64,000 nucleotides of DNA from Dyadobacter sp. (GTDB lineage Bacteria > Bacteroidota > Bacteroidia > Cytophagales > Spirosomataceae). The notes under the pieces were generated by a model. That model was not told the origin of the DNA. It made no database searches and worked only from the letters and a program-made list of their open reading frames with translations. The DNA lies in contig NZ_JAGIAS010000009.1 in assembly GCF_017744695.1 (NCBI RefSeq), positions 124,001 to 188,000 on the forward strand, in the 5' to 3' direction. Shown here one piece after another: positions 10,101 through 19,800 of the stretch (the first letter of the stretch is position 1; each line of letters starts with the position of its first letter). The position numbers were made by a program, and so were the translations under genes.

Positions 10101-10776
10101 GGTGTTCTGGAGTAGCCGCTACCTGTTGAAGGAAGATGGATCGATGACGCTCGATGCCAACGGGTTTCCAGTGGCAGATCCGGTTACCGGGGTAGTAGGG
10201 GATCCGAACCCGGATTGGATAGGCGGTTTTGGGACGACATTATCCTACAAAAAGTTCAGCCTGGATGTGCTCTTCGAAACCTCGCAGGGCGGCGACTATT
10301 TCAGCGGTACCCGGGGTGTTATGTACAATTTCGGCACTCATCGTGATACAGGCAATGAAGTTACGCTGACTGCCGATACTAAAAACTATGCGGGTAAGAC
10401 CATTCCCGCAGGGACCACCGTACGCGGCAATCTGAAAGACTTTGGCGCCGGTCAGGTGCTGCTGGACGAAAGTTGGTACACCACCCTTGGAAGCGGGTTC
10501 GGGTCATTGAAACAGCAGTTTGTGGAAGATGGCAGCTGGACCCGCCTGAGGCAGCTTTCGCTGTCCTACCGGCTGGATACGGAGGCATTCCGCAAAGCTA
10601 CCAAATTGCAATCGGTGGAGTTTTCGGTGACTGGCCGTAACCTGTTTTTATGGACAAAGGTGGTAGGTATCGACCCTGACACCAACCTGTCCGGAGGTCC
10701 TGCCGGGCGTAATATGGATTATTTTAACACCCCCGGTACACGTTCCTACCTGTTTACCATCAAAGTAAATTACTAG
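7156..10776 (+). CDS. SusC/RagA-family TonB-dependent transducer with STN domain
   Basis: Outer-membrane TonB-dependent receptor that imports ligand captured by its SusD partner. Order of domains: signal peptide (MKNISRIALCIFLGLIGYPV..AQ; an ATG at 7165 is an equally possible start), STN signalling domain at about 55-115 (LKEGLKTLEGKFNVSIAYQT, MLEAVLKDSRIHYR), carboxypeptidase-regulatory-like domain at about 150-230 (GVSGKVTEKTTGSGIPGVNI), TonB plug at about 245-375 (INGLAGKAAGVQV, QPLIVVDGIPI, ILKGASAAALWGSRAANGVI), then the long beta barrel ending YLFTIKVNY. The STN domain shows that it signals to the FecR protein encoded upstream. At 1206 residues it is longer than the two other SusC proteins here. 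Cotranscribed hydrolases suggest a peptide or amide ligand rather than a polysaccharide; this is inference. Confidence 0.95.
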   Translation: MTTMKNISRIALCIFLGLIGYPVGAQGQLVSYLSENRHADRSRQPQYIQLKEGLKTLEGKFNVSIAYQTGLVDQIQIDRKLLVSGKDATIEGMLEAVLKDSRIHYRKSREGLYLLYKEESAPKTQVKNTGDSPNVLLKVDASPAYDSKAFGVSGKVTEKTTGSGIPGVNILLKGANIGTVTDEHGGFSIEVPSTDGVLVFSYIGYVTQEIPIANQSVVNVVLAENVQALSEVVVTASGFKEAADRLGSTSSKVAGEALARSGETSVINGLAGKAAGVQVSRAAGDPGAAAFIQIRGQNTLTGNTQPLIVVDGIPISNTTEGGTSGGVVPQSRLNDINPNDIASMQILKGASAAALWGSRAANGVILITTKKGADSNKLNIGFSSTFSVDQINRFHPFQGKFGQGAGSVYNPNGANAWGDKIADRAGGADEVNTAGAFFEALDGSRYYPIIRKNSRDVFNTSNYDKVFRDGYFTDNALSLSGGDQKTTYFFSIGDIRQKGVQRGNSTYNRTTLRLNVERKFNEVVRMSATAAYTKSFSDRIQRGNNLAGAMVGLLRNPADFDISDYKGSYYSSPTASPVTGRQRGYRSYLGSVINPANNNALWALYEQQNSTDVDRFMNSAELGIKPAAWLDIVARAGLDTYSDEQINYFPVNDITGAGTGQYKEQITKETQVNADLLARATKDFGPNFSSTYVAGVNLNNRKYNNMGVTISNFLVADAPANFANATALNRTPVNLKTEVRTVRAYATASFSAYDALFLNLSGAAESASSFGALSDKTFYYPSADVAWVFTRLKWMDKVEAINFAKLRASYGVVGVQPLPYRSNTIFSSTVYSANPWGDNLVGSQFGNGAYTQGSSLGDQYLKPERKTEYEVGLDMRMLDNRLKLGLTYYNNKVRDVLVPVTLAPTTGFATKYTNAAVLQNKGLEMDLSYDVIRKGGFTWAVRGNFTRNRSKVLDLAGTQSLYLVGGIENFLDARAVVGQPTGVFWSSRYLLKEDGSMTLDANGFPVADPVTGVVGDPNPDWIGGFGTTLSYKKFSLDVLFETSQGGDYFSGTRGVMYNFGTHRDTGNEVTLTADTKNYAGKTIPAGTTVRGNLKDFGAGQVLLDESWYTTLGSGFGSLKQQFVEDGSWTRLRQLSLSYRLDTEAFRKATKLQSVEFSVTGRNLFLWTKVVGIDPDTNLSGGPAGRNMDYFNTPGTRSYLFTIKVNY

Positions 10777-10828
10777 TATTCCCCAACCCGCAGCATCCAT
10801 TTCAAAGCATTTACCCGGACAAATCACG

Positions 10829-12283
10829 ATGAAAACGACGAGAAGGAAATTGATAAAAATGGCAGGTCTGATCCTGGGCGCCGGGCTCATCTCCTGCGAA
10901 TCACTGGTCGATAACATGAATACCGACCTGAACAATCCCACCGATGCTTCGGCGTCGTTGATCCTGACAGGTGCGCAACTGGGCAACGTTTCGGTGCAGG
11001 AAGGACATTTGGCGCGTGTGGCGGCGATGTGGTCGGGGTACTTTACCGGCACGGATCGTCAGTACAAGGATATTTATAGCTACAATGTCACCGGGGCCTC
11101 ATTCAATGACGTCTGGCAGTTTGTCTACCAGGGTGTCGTTGAGCAAACCAAGCTGGTGATTACCAAATCGCAGACCACCAACAACAGGCTCGTGCAAGGC
11201 ATCGCGAAGGTCACCCGGGCCAATGCGCTGGGTACCGCCGCGGCTTGCTGGGGCGATGTTCCCTTTTCGGAGGCAGCCGACATTACCAAATTCCCCAATC
11301 CGGCTTTTGAACCGCAGATCGAGGTCTATAAAAAATTGCAGTCGCTGCTCGATGAAGCCATCGCGGACCTGGAATCGGGCATTGGTACTTCTCCGGGAGC
11401 AGCCGACATTTTCTTTCAGGGAGATGCCGGCAAATGGACGGAGGCGGCCTATACGCTTAAATCGCGGTTTTATATGGAAACCAGGGAGTACAAGCTAGCC
11501 TACGCAGCGGCTGGCAAAGGGATCGCAGCTTCCGGGCGCTCGCTTGTAGTCACACACGGCAGTACGCTGAACGTGAATGAAAACCTGATGTACGCCTTTA
11601 TTGCCAGAAACCGTGTGGGGGATATCAATGCGGCACTGGCACTGGCGCCGAAGCTGCTGAACCCTGCCAGCCCTAACTATCACGGCAATGCTAAAACCGA
11701 CGAAACTGCGCGCTACAATCATCACTTCATTACGGTAAACGCGAGCGGAACGCAGATCCCCGTTTCTCCCAATACCAATAGCACGACAACCTCCCGAGGG
11801 CTTTTCGGTCAATCCGCACCTTATCCATTGATTACATTTTCTGAGAATCTTCTCACGTTAGCCGAAGCCGGGTTGAGAAGCGAAGGGGTAGAGATTGGAT
11901 TGGAAAAGCTCAATGCCTTCCGCGCCTACCTGAATGGTGGAGGAGACCTTGACCCGACCTACAAAACTTACCCTTACCGGTATGAGCCCTACACGGCAGG
12001 CGATATCGCGCCTGGTGGTATGCTCAACAAAGACGGCGTCCAGGCTGAGCAGGCGTTGCTGCGCGAAATCCTGATGGAGAGGTACCTGACTTTTAACGGG
12101 CAAATACTGGGCTTCAATGACCTGAGACGGACTCGAAAAGAGACCGTGGCCGTACAATTGCCTCCCAACGCCGGTACCGCGTTGCCCGAACGGATGATTT
12201 ACAGTGAAGCGGAGGTGAATTCCAATACCAGCGCCCCGCGCCCGGTTCCGGGGGTATTCATAAAAACACCCGTAAATCTTTAA
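10829..12283 (+). CDS. SusD-like nutrient-binding outer-membrane lipoprotein
   Basis: Surface lipoprotein partner of the SusC upstream. The N-terminus MKTTRRKLIKMAGLILGAGLISCES has a lipobox with Cys23, preceded by a twin-arginine-like stretch. The body matches the second SusD group (SusD-like_2) rather than classical RagB: DNMNTDLNNPTDASASLIL, AMWSGYFTGTDRQYKDIYSY, VYQGVVEQTKLV, ANALGTAAACWGDVPFSEA and ENLLTLAEAGLRSEG with the helical TPR-like repeats expected of SusD. It starts 52 bp after susC and ends 40 bp before the first amidohydrolase, so it is part of the same operon. The substrate is inferred from neighbours only. Confidence 0.92.
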   Translation: MKTTRRKLIKMAGLILGAGLISCESLVDNMNTDLNNPTDASASLILTGAQLGNVSVQEGHLARVAAMWSGYFTGTDRQYKDIYSYNVTGASFNDVWQFVYQGVVEQTKLVITKSQTTNNRLVQGIAKVTRANALGTAAACWGDVPFSEAADITKFPNPAFEPQIEVYKKLQSLLDEAIADLESGIGTSPGAADIFFQGDAGKWTEAAYTLKSRFYMETREYKLAYAAAGKGIAASGRSLVVTHGSTLNVNENLMYAFIARNRVGDINAALALAPKLLNPASPNYHGNAKTDETARYNHHFITVNASGTQIPVSPNTNSTTTSRGLFGQSAPYPLITFSENLLTLAEAGLRSEGVEIGLEKLNAFRAYLNGGGDLDPTYKTYPYRYEPYTAGDIAPGGMLNKDGVQAEQALLREILMERYLTFNGQILGFNDLRRTRKETVAVQLPPNAGTALPERMIYSEAEVNSNTSAPRPVPGVFIKTPVNL

Positions 12284-12323
12284 TAAATTGCTTTGTAACC
12301 TGCCAAAACCGATCCGTAATCGA

Positions 12324-15300
12324 ATGATGTTCTTTCAGAAGCAAAAAATAGGACTGCTTGTTTTAATGCAAACAGCACTGCTGACGGCCAAAGCCGCAGC
12401 GTTTACAGCCGACTCGGTGAAAGTAACCCTCACCGAAGGGACCAACCTGGCGATCGCCCTTTCGCCCGACAAAAAGACGATAGCCATGGATTTGCAGGGT
12501 ACTATTTTTACCATTCCTGCCGGCGGCGGCGCCGCCCGCCCGCTAACCGACGAATTTGGCGACTGCCGACAACCGGCGTGGACCCCGGATGGTTCCAAAA
12601 TCACTTTCCAGGCCTTTTGGGACGGCAACTTTCATATTTATTCGGTCGGTAGGGAGGGTGGCGCGCCCGTGCAACATACATTCGGCAGTTTCGACGACCG
12701 CGAACCGACCTGGTCGCCGGATGGTACCCGCCTGCTTTTTTCTTCCGACAGAAGCGGCAACTACGACATCTGGCAGCTCGAACCGGCGACAGGCAAGCTC
12801 ACACAGCTTACGAGCGATCCGGCTAATGATTATTTCCCCGCATTCTCTGCCGACGGCGCGCAAATCAGCTACGTTTCGGAGCGAAATGCAGCCCCCGGTA
12901 TTTACATTATGGACGGCTCAGGCCGTGAAAAGCTGTTTCTGACCACCACAGGGAAGCTTGGCGCGCCCGCCTGGCATCCGAGTCAGCCCAAAATCATTTT
13001 CCATAATTTTATCGAAGGGAAAACAGTGCTGGATATGGCCATGATCGGAGGAGGGGAGTGGGTAACCCTTTCCGCGGATGGTGAAGATGTGTTCCCTTTT
13101 AAAGTCAGCTGGGTTTCAGATACCGAATATTTGTATACGTCGGCAGGAAAGATAGTGCGTGGAAAACTTGCTGAGCAACAAAAGCTTTCGATTCCGTTTT
13201 CTGCGCAAATGACATTGGGAAGAAAGCCCTATCCGGCCAAAAAATATGATTTTAACACTACAAAACTTCAACCGGTGAAAGGGATCCGGGGGCCGGTAGT
13301 CTCACCGGATGGCAACCAGGTAGCTTTCACTGCCCTGGGAGATATGTACCTGCTCAAAAAAGGCAGCACGGTTCCGACTCCGCTCACCAATGACGAGTTC
13401 ATCGAAATCGATGCGGCATGGTCGGCCGACGGAAAACGGCTCGCCTACCTGAGCGACCGGAAAGGGGACATGGACTTGTATGTACGGGATATGGCGACAG
13501 GCAAGGAAACCCTCTTACTGGACGCGGACGGGCCGCTTACGCTTCCTTCCTGGTCGGCCGACGGTAAACAAATTGCTTATTATCAAAAGGATCCTTCGGT
13601 ATTCGGACGTTCCGCGCTCAAAGTCATCGATATCGTTTCCGGTAAATCCAGTCCCATTTATGAGCCGGTTTTCGACGGTTCCCAGCCCAGCTGGTCGCCG
13701 GATGGCAAATACATTGTCATATCTTCACTGGTTCCTTATTCAACCCGCTATCGCGAGGGCGTCAGCAAGTTCCTGATCATCTCGACCACTGACAAAAGCT
13801 ATCGTTACGTGACGCCTGTCAATGAAAGAACGCTCTCTACCCGTGGCAAAAACGGCCCGTACTGGTCGCCGGACGGCACTAAATTTGCATTTTCGATGGA
13901 CGGTGTGCTCTGGACGGTCGCTGTGAGCGGAAATGGCGATTTGCTTGCCGCCCCGCGCAGACTCACCAACGAACTTGCGGAATGCCCAAGCTGGACGGGC
14001 GATTCGAAAAGCATCGTGTACATGGCCACGGATGTACTCAAAAAGGTTTCGGTGGTAAGCGGCCTTAGCGAGACCATTCCGGTGACGCTCAGCTACAAGG
14101 TACATCAGCCCGGCGGCCGTTATGTGATTCACGCCGGGAAGCTTTTTGACGGTAAAACGGATGGTTACCGAAATAACATGGACGTAGTTGTCGAAGGCAA
14201 CCGTATCATCAGTATTGAGCCGCATAAACCCGGCAGGGCAGGGAAATTGATCGATGCGTCCTCCCGGACAGTGATCCCCGGCCTGATTGAAATGCATACA
14301 CACCAGTCGGCCACTGCGGGCGAACCGCTGGGAAGATTGTGGCTCAGCTATGGTATCACCACGATCCGTGAACCAGGCGGCGACCCTTACGATGTCATCG
14401 AGCGAAAAGAATCCTGGGTCAGCGGGCGAAGACTCGGTCCCCGTGATTTTTACACGGGCGGGATTCTGGACGGCAGCCGGATTTATTACGGGATGAACGT
14501 GGGCAATGTTCCCGGCGCGCAACTGGAGCTGGAACTGGAAAGGGCAAAGCGCCTTGATTTCGATATGATCAAAACCTACGTGAGGATGCCCGACCTGATG
14601 CAGCAGCGTATCACGGCTTTCGCACATTCGATAGGTGTGCCGGTATCTTCCCACGAAATTTACCCCGCTACACGCTATGGCGTAGACGCGGTAGAGCACA
14701 TGGGCGCAACAAGCCGCAGAGGGTATTCGCCCAAGCTGACAGCCCTGAACAATTCGTATCAGGATGTTACCGAACTACTCGTCAAGTCGGGAATGAATAT
14801 CACTCCGACCGCTTCCCTGCAAGGCGGGCTGCCGATGCTGGTGGACAAGGACCCGGCTTTTTTCGAACATAAACAATTCGCCGCCTTCTACGGACCTGCC
14901 GTGGTGGAGCAGGTGAAAGCGCAGACAAACCTGCGTACCAAGAGCAATCCGGCCTTTTTAACTACATTTTCAAATATCCAGAAAACGGTCAAAACCATGG
15001 TAGAACGCGGAGGGCACGTCACGCCCGGCACTGATTCCCCGATTATACATCCGGGGATCAGCTACCATGCGGAGTTGCAGAGCTGGGTCGATGGCGGTAT
15101 CTCGCCGTTTCAAACACTCCGGTCGGCCACGCTGTATTCGGCGGAGGCGCTGGGTGTAGCCAAAGACCTGGGTACTCTGGAAAGCGGAAAACTTGCCGAT
15201 ATGGTCATTCTCGAAGGAGATCCTCTCAAAAACATCAAGGACGTGCTGAATGTAAAAACAGTGATCCGGAACGGTGAAATTTTCGCTATCGAGGATATTC

Positions 15301-15359
15301 TCAAAGCCAGGGTGCAGCAGGGTAAGCCGGCATTACAGGGGTCTCATTCAAGTAATTGA
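12324..15359 (+). CDS. Secreted TolB-like beta-propeller/amidohydrolase fusion (first paralogue)
   Basis: Two-part enzyme exported by a signal peptide (MMFFQKQKIGLLVLMQTALLTAKAAA). Residues of about 40-620 carry repeated WD40/TolB-like blades (CRQPAWTPDGSKITFQ, REPTWSPDGTRLLFSSDRSG, PSWSADGKQIAYYQ). The remainder is an imidazolonepropionase-like amidohydrolase with metal ligands in IEMHTHQS, a lysine in MIKTYVRMP, His in SSHEIYP and VEHMG, and Asp in TPGTDSP. Such proteins hydrolyse amide bonds, often of cyclic or dipeptidic substrates; the exact one is unknown. I start at ATG 12324; a TTG at 12288 would add 12 non-signal residues. It is paralogous to the protein at 16885 along its whole length, and the two flank an M20 peptidase. 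Confidence 0.9.
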   Translation: MMFFQKQKIGLLVLMQTALLTAKAAAFTADSVKVTLTEGTNLAIALSPDKKTIAMDLQGTIFTIPAGGGAARPLTDEFGDCRQPAWTPDGSKITFQAFWDGNFHIYSVGREGGAPVQHTFGSFDDREPTWSPDGTRLLFSSDRSGNYDIWQLEPATGKLTQLTSDPANDYFPAFSADGAQISYVSERNAAPGIYIMDGSGREKLFLTTTGKLGAPAWHPSQPKIIFHNFIEGKTVLDMAMIGGGEWVTLSADGEDVFPFKVSWVSDTEYLYTSAGKIVRGKLAEQQKLSIPFSAQMTLGRKPYPAKKYDFNTTKLQPVKGIRGPVVSPDGNQVAFTALGDMYLLKKGSTVPTPLTNDEFIEIDAAWSADGKRLAYLSDRKGDMDLYVRDMATGKETLLLDADGPLTLPSWSADGKQIAYYQKDPSVFGRSALKVIDIVSGKSSPIYEPVFDGSQPSWSPDGKYIVISSLVPYSTRYREGVSKFLIISTTDKSYRYVTPVNERTLSTRGKNGPYWSPDGTKFAFSMDGVLWTVAVSGNGDLLAAPRRLTNELAECPSWTGDSKSIVYMATDVLKKVSVVSGLSETIPVTLSYKVHQPGGRYVIHAGKLFDGKTDGYRNNMDVVVEGNRIISIEPHKPGRAGKLIDASSRTVIPGLIEMHTHQSATAGEPLGRLWLSYGITTIREPGGDPYDVIERKESWVSGRRLGPRDFYTGGILDGSRIYYGMNVGNVPGAQLELELERAKRLDFDMIKTYVRMPDLMQQRITAFAHSIGVPVSSHEIYPATRYGVDAVEHMGATSRRGYSPKLTALNNSYQDVTELLVKSGMNITPTASLQGGLPMLVDKDPAFFEHKQFAAFYGPAVVEQVKAQTNLRTKSNPAFLTTFSNIQKTVKTMVERGGHVTPGTDSPIIHPGISYHAELQSWVDGGISPFQTLRSATLYSAEALGVAKDLGTLESGKLADMVILEGDPLKNIKDVLNVKTVIRNGEIFAIEDILKARVQQGKPALQGSHSSN

Positions 15360-15367
15360 TCGCGCAG

Positions 15368-16888
15368 ATGATCAGGAAAATCCTAGTACTCGCTTCCCTT
15401 TCTTTACTGGTATGTCTTTCAGGTGCAGCCCAGCAAAGCGATCAACTTGTAAACGAACGGATGCTCCCGGCTATGGAGGAGCTGAAAGACTTTGTGGCGA
15501 TCCCCAACGATGCGCTGGTGGCCAGCGATATTGAGAAAAATGTGGACTGGGCCCGGAATGCTTTTGCAAAGAGAGGTTTTGAGGTCTCGGTGCTGAAAAC
15601 GGATAAAATGCCTCTTTTTCTGGCGGAGAAGATCTTCGACGGAAATCGTAAGACTGTGCTCTTTTACTTTCACCTGGATGGGCAGGCAGTGCGGCAGCAG
15701 GAATGGTTTCAGGCAAATGCCTACGCGGCTGTGTTGAAGGAAAAGGATCAAAACGGAGCGTTCAATCCAATCGATTGGTCGGTATTGCGGGGCGGCAAGA
15801 TCAACGACGAATGGCGGCTTTTCGGGCGCTCGACATCGGACGATAAAGGCCCTATTGTAATGTTTTTGCAGGCCATGGATATGCTCGGTTCACAAAAACA
15901 ACAGCCGCCGTTCAATGTCAAGGTGGTTTTGGATTGTGAGGAAGAAAAAGGTTCGCCCGGGCTTAAAGGCGCTTTGGCAAACTACAAGTCTGAGCTGGCG
16001 GCCGACTACCTGATCGTCATGGACGGTCCCATGCATTCGTCGAATCTTCCGACCCTGACTTTCGGCTGCCGGGGCGGTACCGGGTTTTCGCTGACTACCT
16101 ACGGCGCGATCACCCAGCAGCACAGCGGGCATTTCGGGAATTACTCGCCCGATCCGACATTTAGTCTGTCCAGGATAATTGCCTCGATGAAAGACGAAGA
16201 CGGCAGGGTCTTGATCAAAGGTTTTTACGACGGGATCAGCTTTGACGATAATGCGGCGAAAGTGATGGCTGCCGTACCCGATGTGACTGCCGACATTAAT
16301 GACCGGCTGCAAATCGCGGCAGAAGAAAAAGTGGGGAAAAACTATCAGGAATCGATGCAGTACCCGTCGCTGAACATCCGGGGCCTAAAAGCGGCGGTGG
16401 TAGGGAAGGAGGGCGGCTCGATCATCCCTGAGCAGGCCATTGCCGAATTTGGCATCAGGCTCGTCCCTGAAACCGACGGAAAAAGAATGACGGGCCTTGT
16501 AAAAACGCATCTTGAGGGTTTGGGGTATCAGGTTGTCGACCACGTCCCAACCAAAGCGGAAAGGCTGCGGTATTCCAAACTGGTTTTTATGGATGGCGGT
16601 GGCAGTGGCTCGCCCGCTTTTCGGACGGAAATCGACTCGCCGATTGGGAACTGGCTGAAAAAATGTATGAATACAGCTTTTCAGGTCGACCCGGTTATCA
16701 TACGCATTATGGGCGGCTCAGTACCGGTAGTGCCTTTTATTCAGACCCTTGGCGTGCCTGCGGTGATTGTTCCACTGGTGAATATGGACAACAATCAGCA
16801 TAGCCCCAACGAAAATCTCCGGCTGGGTAATCTCAGGTCGGGCATTAAAACTTGCTATTCAATTTTAACGACACCTATTGATCAATGA
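15368..16888 (+). CDS. Secreted M20-family metallopeptidase
   Basis: Zinc peptidase of the M20 (ArgE/DapE/carboxypeptidase G2) family, exported by a signal peptide (MIRKILVLASLSLLVCLSGAAQQ). Visible catalytic features: FYFHLDGQAVRQ (first metal His and catalytic Asp), FGRSTSDDKGP (bridging Asp), DCEEEKGSPG (catalytic and metal Glu pair), then the dimerisation lid and the C-terminal HSPNENLR metal His. Its start lies 8 bp after the stop of the first amidohydrolase (an in-frame TTG at 15356 even overlaps it), and its stop overlaps the ATG of the second amidohydrolase as ATGA, so the three are probably translationally coupled. It probably removes terminal residues from peptides taken up by the SusCD pair. 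Confidence 0.92.
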   Translation: MIRKILVLASLSLLVCLSGAAQQSDQLVNERMLPAMEELKDFVAIPNDALVASDIEKNVDWARNAFAKRGFEVSVLKTDKMPLFLAEKIFDGNRKTVLFYFHLDGQAVRQQEWFQANAYAAVLKEKDQNGAFNPIDWSVLRGGKINDEWRLFGRSTSDDKGPIVMFLQAMDMLGSQKQQPPFNVKVVLDCEEEKGSPGLKGALANYKSELAADYLIVMDGPMHSSNLPTLTFGCRGGTGFSLTTYGAITQQHSGHFGNYSPDPTFSLSRIIASMKDEDGRVLIKGFYDGISFDDNAAKVMAAVPDVTADINDRLQIAAEEKVGKNYQESMQYPSLNIRGLKAAVVGKEGGSIIPEQAIAEFGIRLVPETDGKRMTGLVKTHLEGLGYQVVDHVPTKAERLRYSKLVFMDGGGSGSPAFRTEIDSPIGNWLKKCMNTAFQVDPVIIRIMGGSVPVVPFIQTLGVPAVIVPLVNMDNNQHSPNENLRLGNLRSGIKTCYSILTTPIDQ

Positions 16889-19800
16889 CCCGTCACCATC
16901 AAAAACGTTCCATCGTTTTTAAGTTAATGTCTGCCAGCACAAGTATCATGCTGGCGGGCATTTTGCATTTAATACCGGCGGCCAACGCTTCCCCCCAGCC
17001 ATCCGCCGATTCGGTGAAGGTTACCCTCACCGAAGGAACAAACATGGCCATTGCGCTTTCACCCGACAAGCAAACGCTCGCCATAGATCTTCAGGGAACG
17101 ATATGGGTGCTGCCCGTGACCGGGGGAAATGCGAAAGCGATTACCGACGCGCTTGGCGACTGCCGGCAACCCACATGGTCGCCGGACGGCACCCAGGTGG
17201 CATTTCAATCATACCGGGATGGTAATTTTCATATCTGGAAAGTCAATAAGGATGGCAGCGGACTTCGGCAGCTGACCACCGGAATTTACCATGACCGGGA
17301 GCCGTATTGGTCGCCGGACGGGGCCAGCATCGCATTCTCCTCTGACCGCAGCGGCAACTACGATATTTGGAAAATTTATTTAAAAAACGACAGTCTGGCG
17401 CAACTGACCGATCATCCCGGCAATGACTATTCCCCGGCTTTCAGCGCCGACGGTAAGAGCATCGCCTATATATCCGAGCGCGCGAGCGCTGCGGGCATTT
17501 ATATCCGTGACGAGCAAGGCGAGCATAGGTTGTTTGTACACAGCAAGGAAAAGTTGGCCTCTCCGGTATGGCAGCCTGATGGTGAGCATATGGTATTCAA
17601 CAGCCTTGCGGCCGGGAAAAGCCAGCTTGAAATGGTGAAAACGGGCGGTAGCGACTGGCAAACCCTGTCGCCGGAAGCGGAAGATGTATTCCCGTTCAGG
17701 ACATGCTGGCTTTCCTCGACCGAATACCTATATACGGCCGATGGGCAGATCAAGCTCGGAAAGGTAGGGAGAGACGATGCGAAAGGGATTGCTTTTACGG
17801 CCGTGGTGACGCTTCAGAGAGACAGGTATGCGCCAAAAAAGCGCGACTTTGATGCTGCGCTTTCCAGGCCGGTGCAAGGTATTCGCGGGCCGGTGGTCTC
17901 CAACAGTGGAAAGTTTGTGGCGTTTGCCGCACTGGGAGATATATGGGTTTTGGAAACCGGAAAACCCAAGCCGGTGCAGATCACCCACGATGTATTCATC
18001 GATATTGATCCGGTCTGGTCTGCCGACGACCAGTGGCTTGCCTTTACCAGCGACCGGAATGGTAATATGGATTTGTGGATCAGGGAAATAAGCACCGGGA
18101 AGGAAGTGTGCCTGCTCGACGCGGCAGCTAATCTGAAATTTCCAAGCTGGTCGCCCGACGGTGCCCGGATCGCGTTTTACCAGGCCGACCCGAGCGCTTA
18201 CAGCCGAAGCAGCCTTTGTGTGATCGAGCTTAAGACCAGAAAAGTAGCGGCGCTGTATGACGGACTTTTTGAAGCATCGCAGCCTAGTTGGTCCAAGGAC
18301 GGCAAATACCTGGTGGTCTCTTCACTGGACCCGTATTCCAGCCGCTTCCGGGAGGGGCTTAGCAAGTTTCTGGTCATTTCGTCGGACCGGTCCGGGGCGC
18401 GTTTTGCTTCGCCCGTACCGGGGCGGTCGCTTGCTACGCGTGGTAAAAATGGCCCGGTGATCTCCCCCGACGGCAGGACGATCGCCTACATCCTGGATAA
18501 TGTGCTCTGGACCATTCCGGTGGACAGCCGGCTGAATATTGCCGGTCCGCCGGTGCAGCTCACGCGCGAGCTGGCGGAAAACCCAAGCTGGACGGGCGAC
18601 TCGAAAAGCATTGTTTTCCTGGCTACGGACAAGCTTAAAAAGGTTGTTGTTTCCGATGGACGCATTGAGCCGCTCAGCATGGACTTTACCTGGAGGCCGG
18701 AGCAACCCAAAGGCAGGCAGGTGATCCATGCCGGAAGGGTTTTCGATGGCATATCGGACCAATACATCGAAAATGTCGACATCGTCATCGAGGGAAACCG
18801 CATCAGGGAAATCGTGCCGCACCAAACGAATCGGAAAGAAAAGGTTATCGACGTCTCTGGTCAAACCGTGATCCCGGGTCTTTTCGAAATGCATACCCAT
18901 CAGAATGCCCAACTTGGCGAGAAAGGAGGCCGGTTGTGGCTGGCATACGGGATCACTTCCATACGGGAACCCGGGACCGACCCGTACGATGCATTGGAGC
19001 GGAAAGAGTCGTGGGCCAGTGGCAAGCGGCTGGGGCCGAGGAGTTTTTTCGCCGGTGGTCATATGGAGGGGAGCAGGGTCTATTATAACCGTAGCACCAG
19101 TAACGTGGCAGGGGCCCAGCTGGAACTGGAACTTGGCCGTGCGGTCGCACTAGGTTACGACATGATCAAAACCTACGTGGGATTGCCCGATATTTTACAA
19201 AAGCGGGTCACTGAATTTGCCCACGCAAACGGCTTGCCGGTATCGTCGCACGAAATCTACCCGGCGGCCGGCCTGGGCGTCGATGGCGTCGAGCACATCG
19301 GAGCGACAAGCCGCAGGGGCTATTCCCCCAAATTGACGGCGTTGAATAGGAGTTATCAGGACGTGGTGGCCCTGACGACACAGTCGGGCATTTACATGAC
19401 GCCTACTATTTCCCTTCACGGGGGAATGAATGCATTGATATCCGGAGACAGCTTATTTTTCGACCATTGGCAGTTTCAGGCATTTTATTCCGAAAAGCAA
19501 AAACAGGAGCTCAGGTCCGCTGCCGCAAGGGCCAGGGGATCAAACAAAACATATCCAAACATCGAAAAAACGATGGTACGCCTGATGCGGTCGGGAGCCA
19601 GACTTACGCCGGGGACCGACTCACCGATCATACCGTCGGGACTGAGCTATCATGCCGAGCTCCAGAGTTGGGTGGCGGCCGGTCTTTCACCTTTTGAAAC
19701 CTTGCGTGCTGCCACCCAATGGTCTGCCCAACAGGCAGGAGTTGGCGACGACCTGGGCACGCTCCAACCCGGCAAGCTTGCCGACATGGTGATCGTCGAC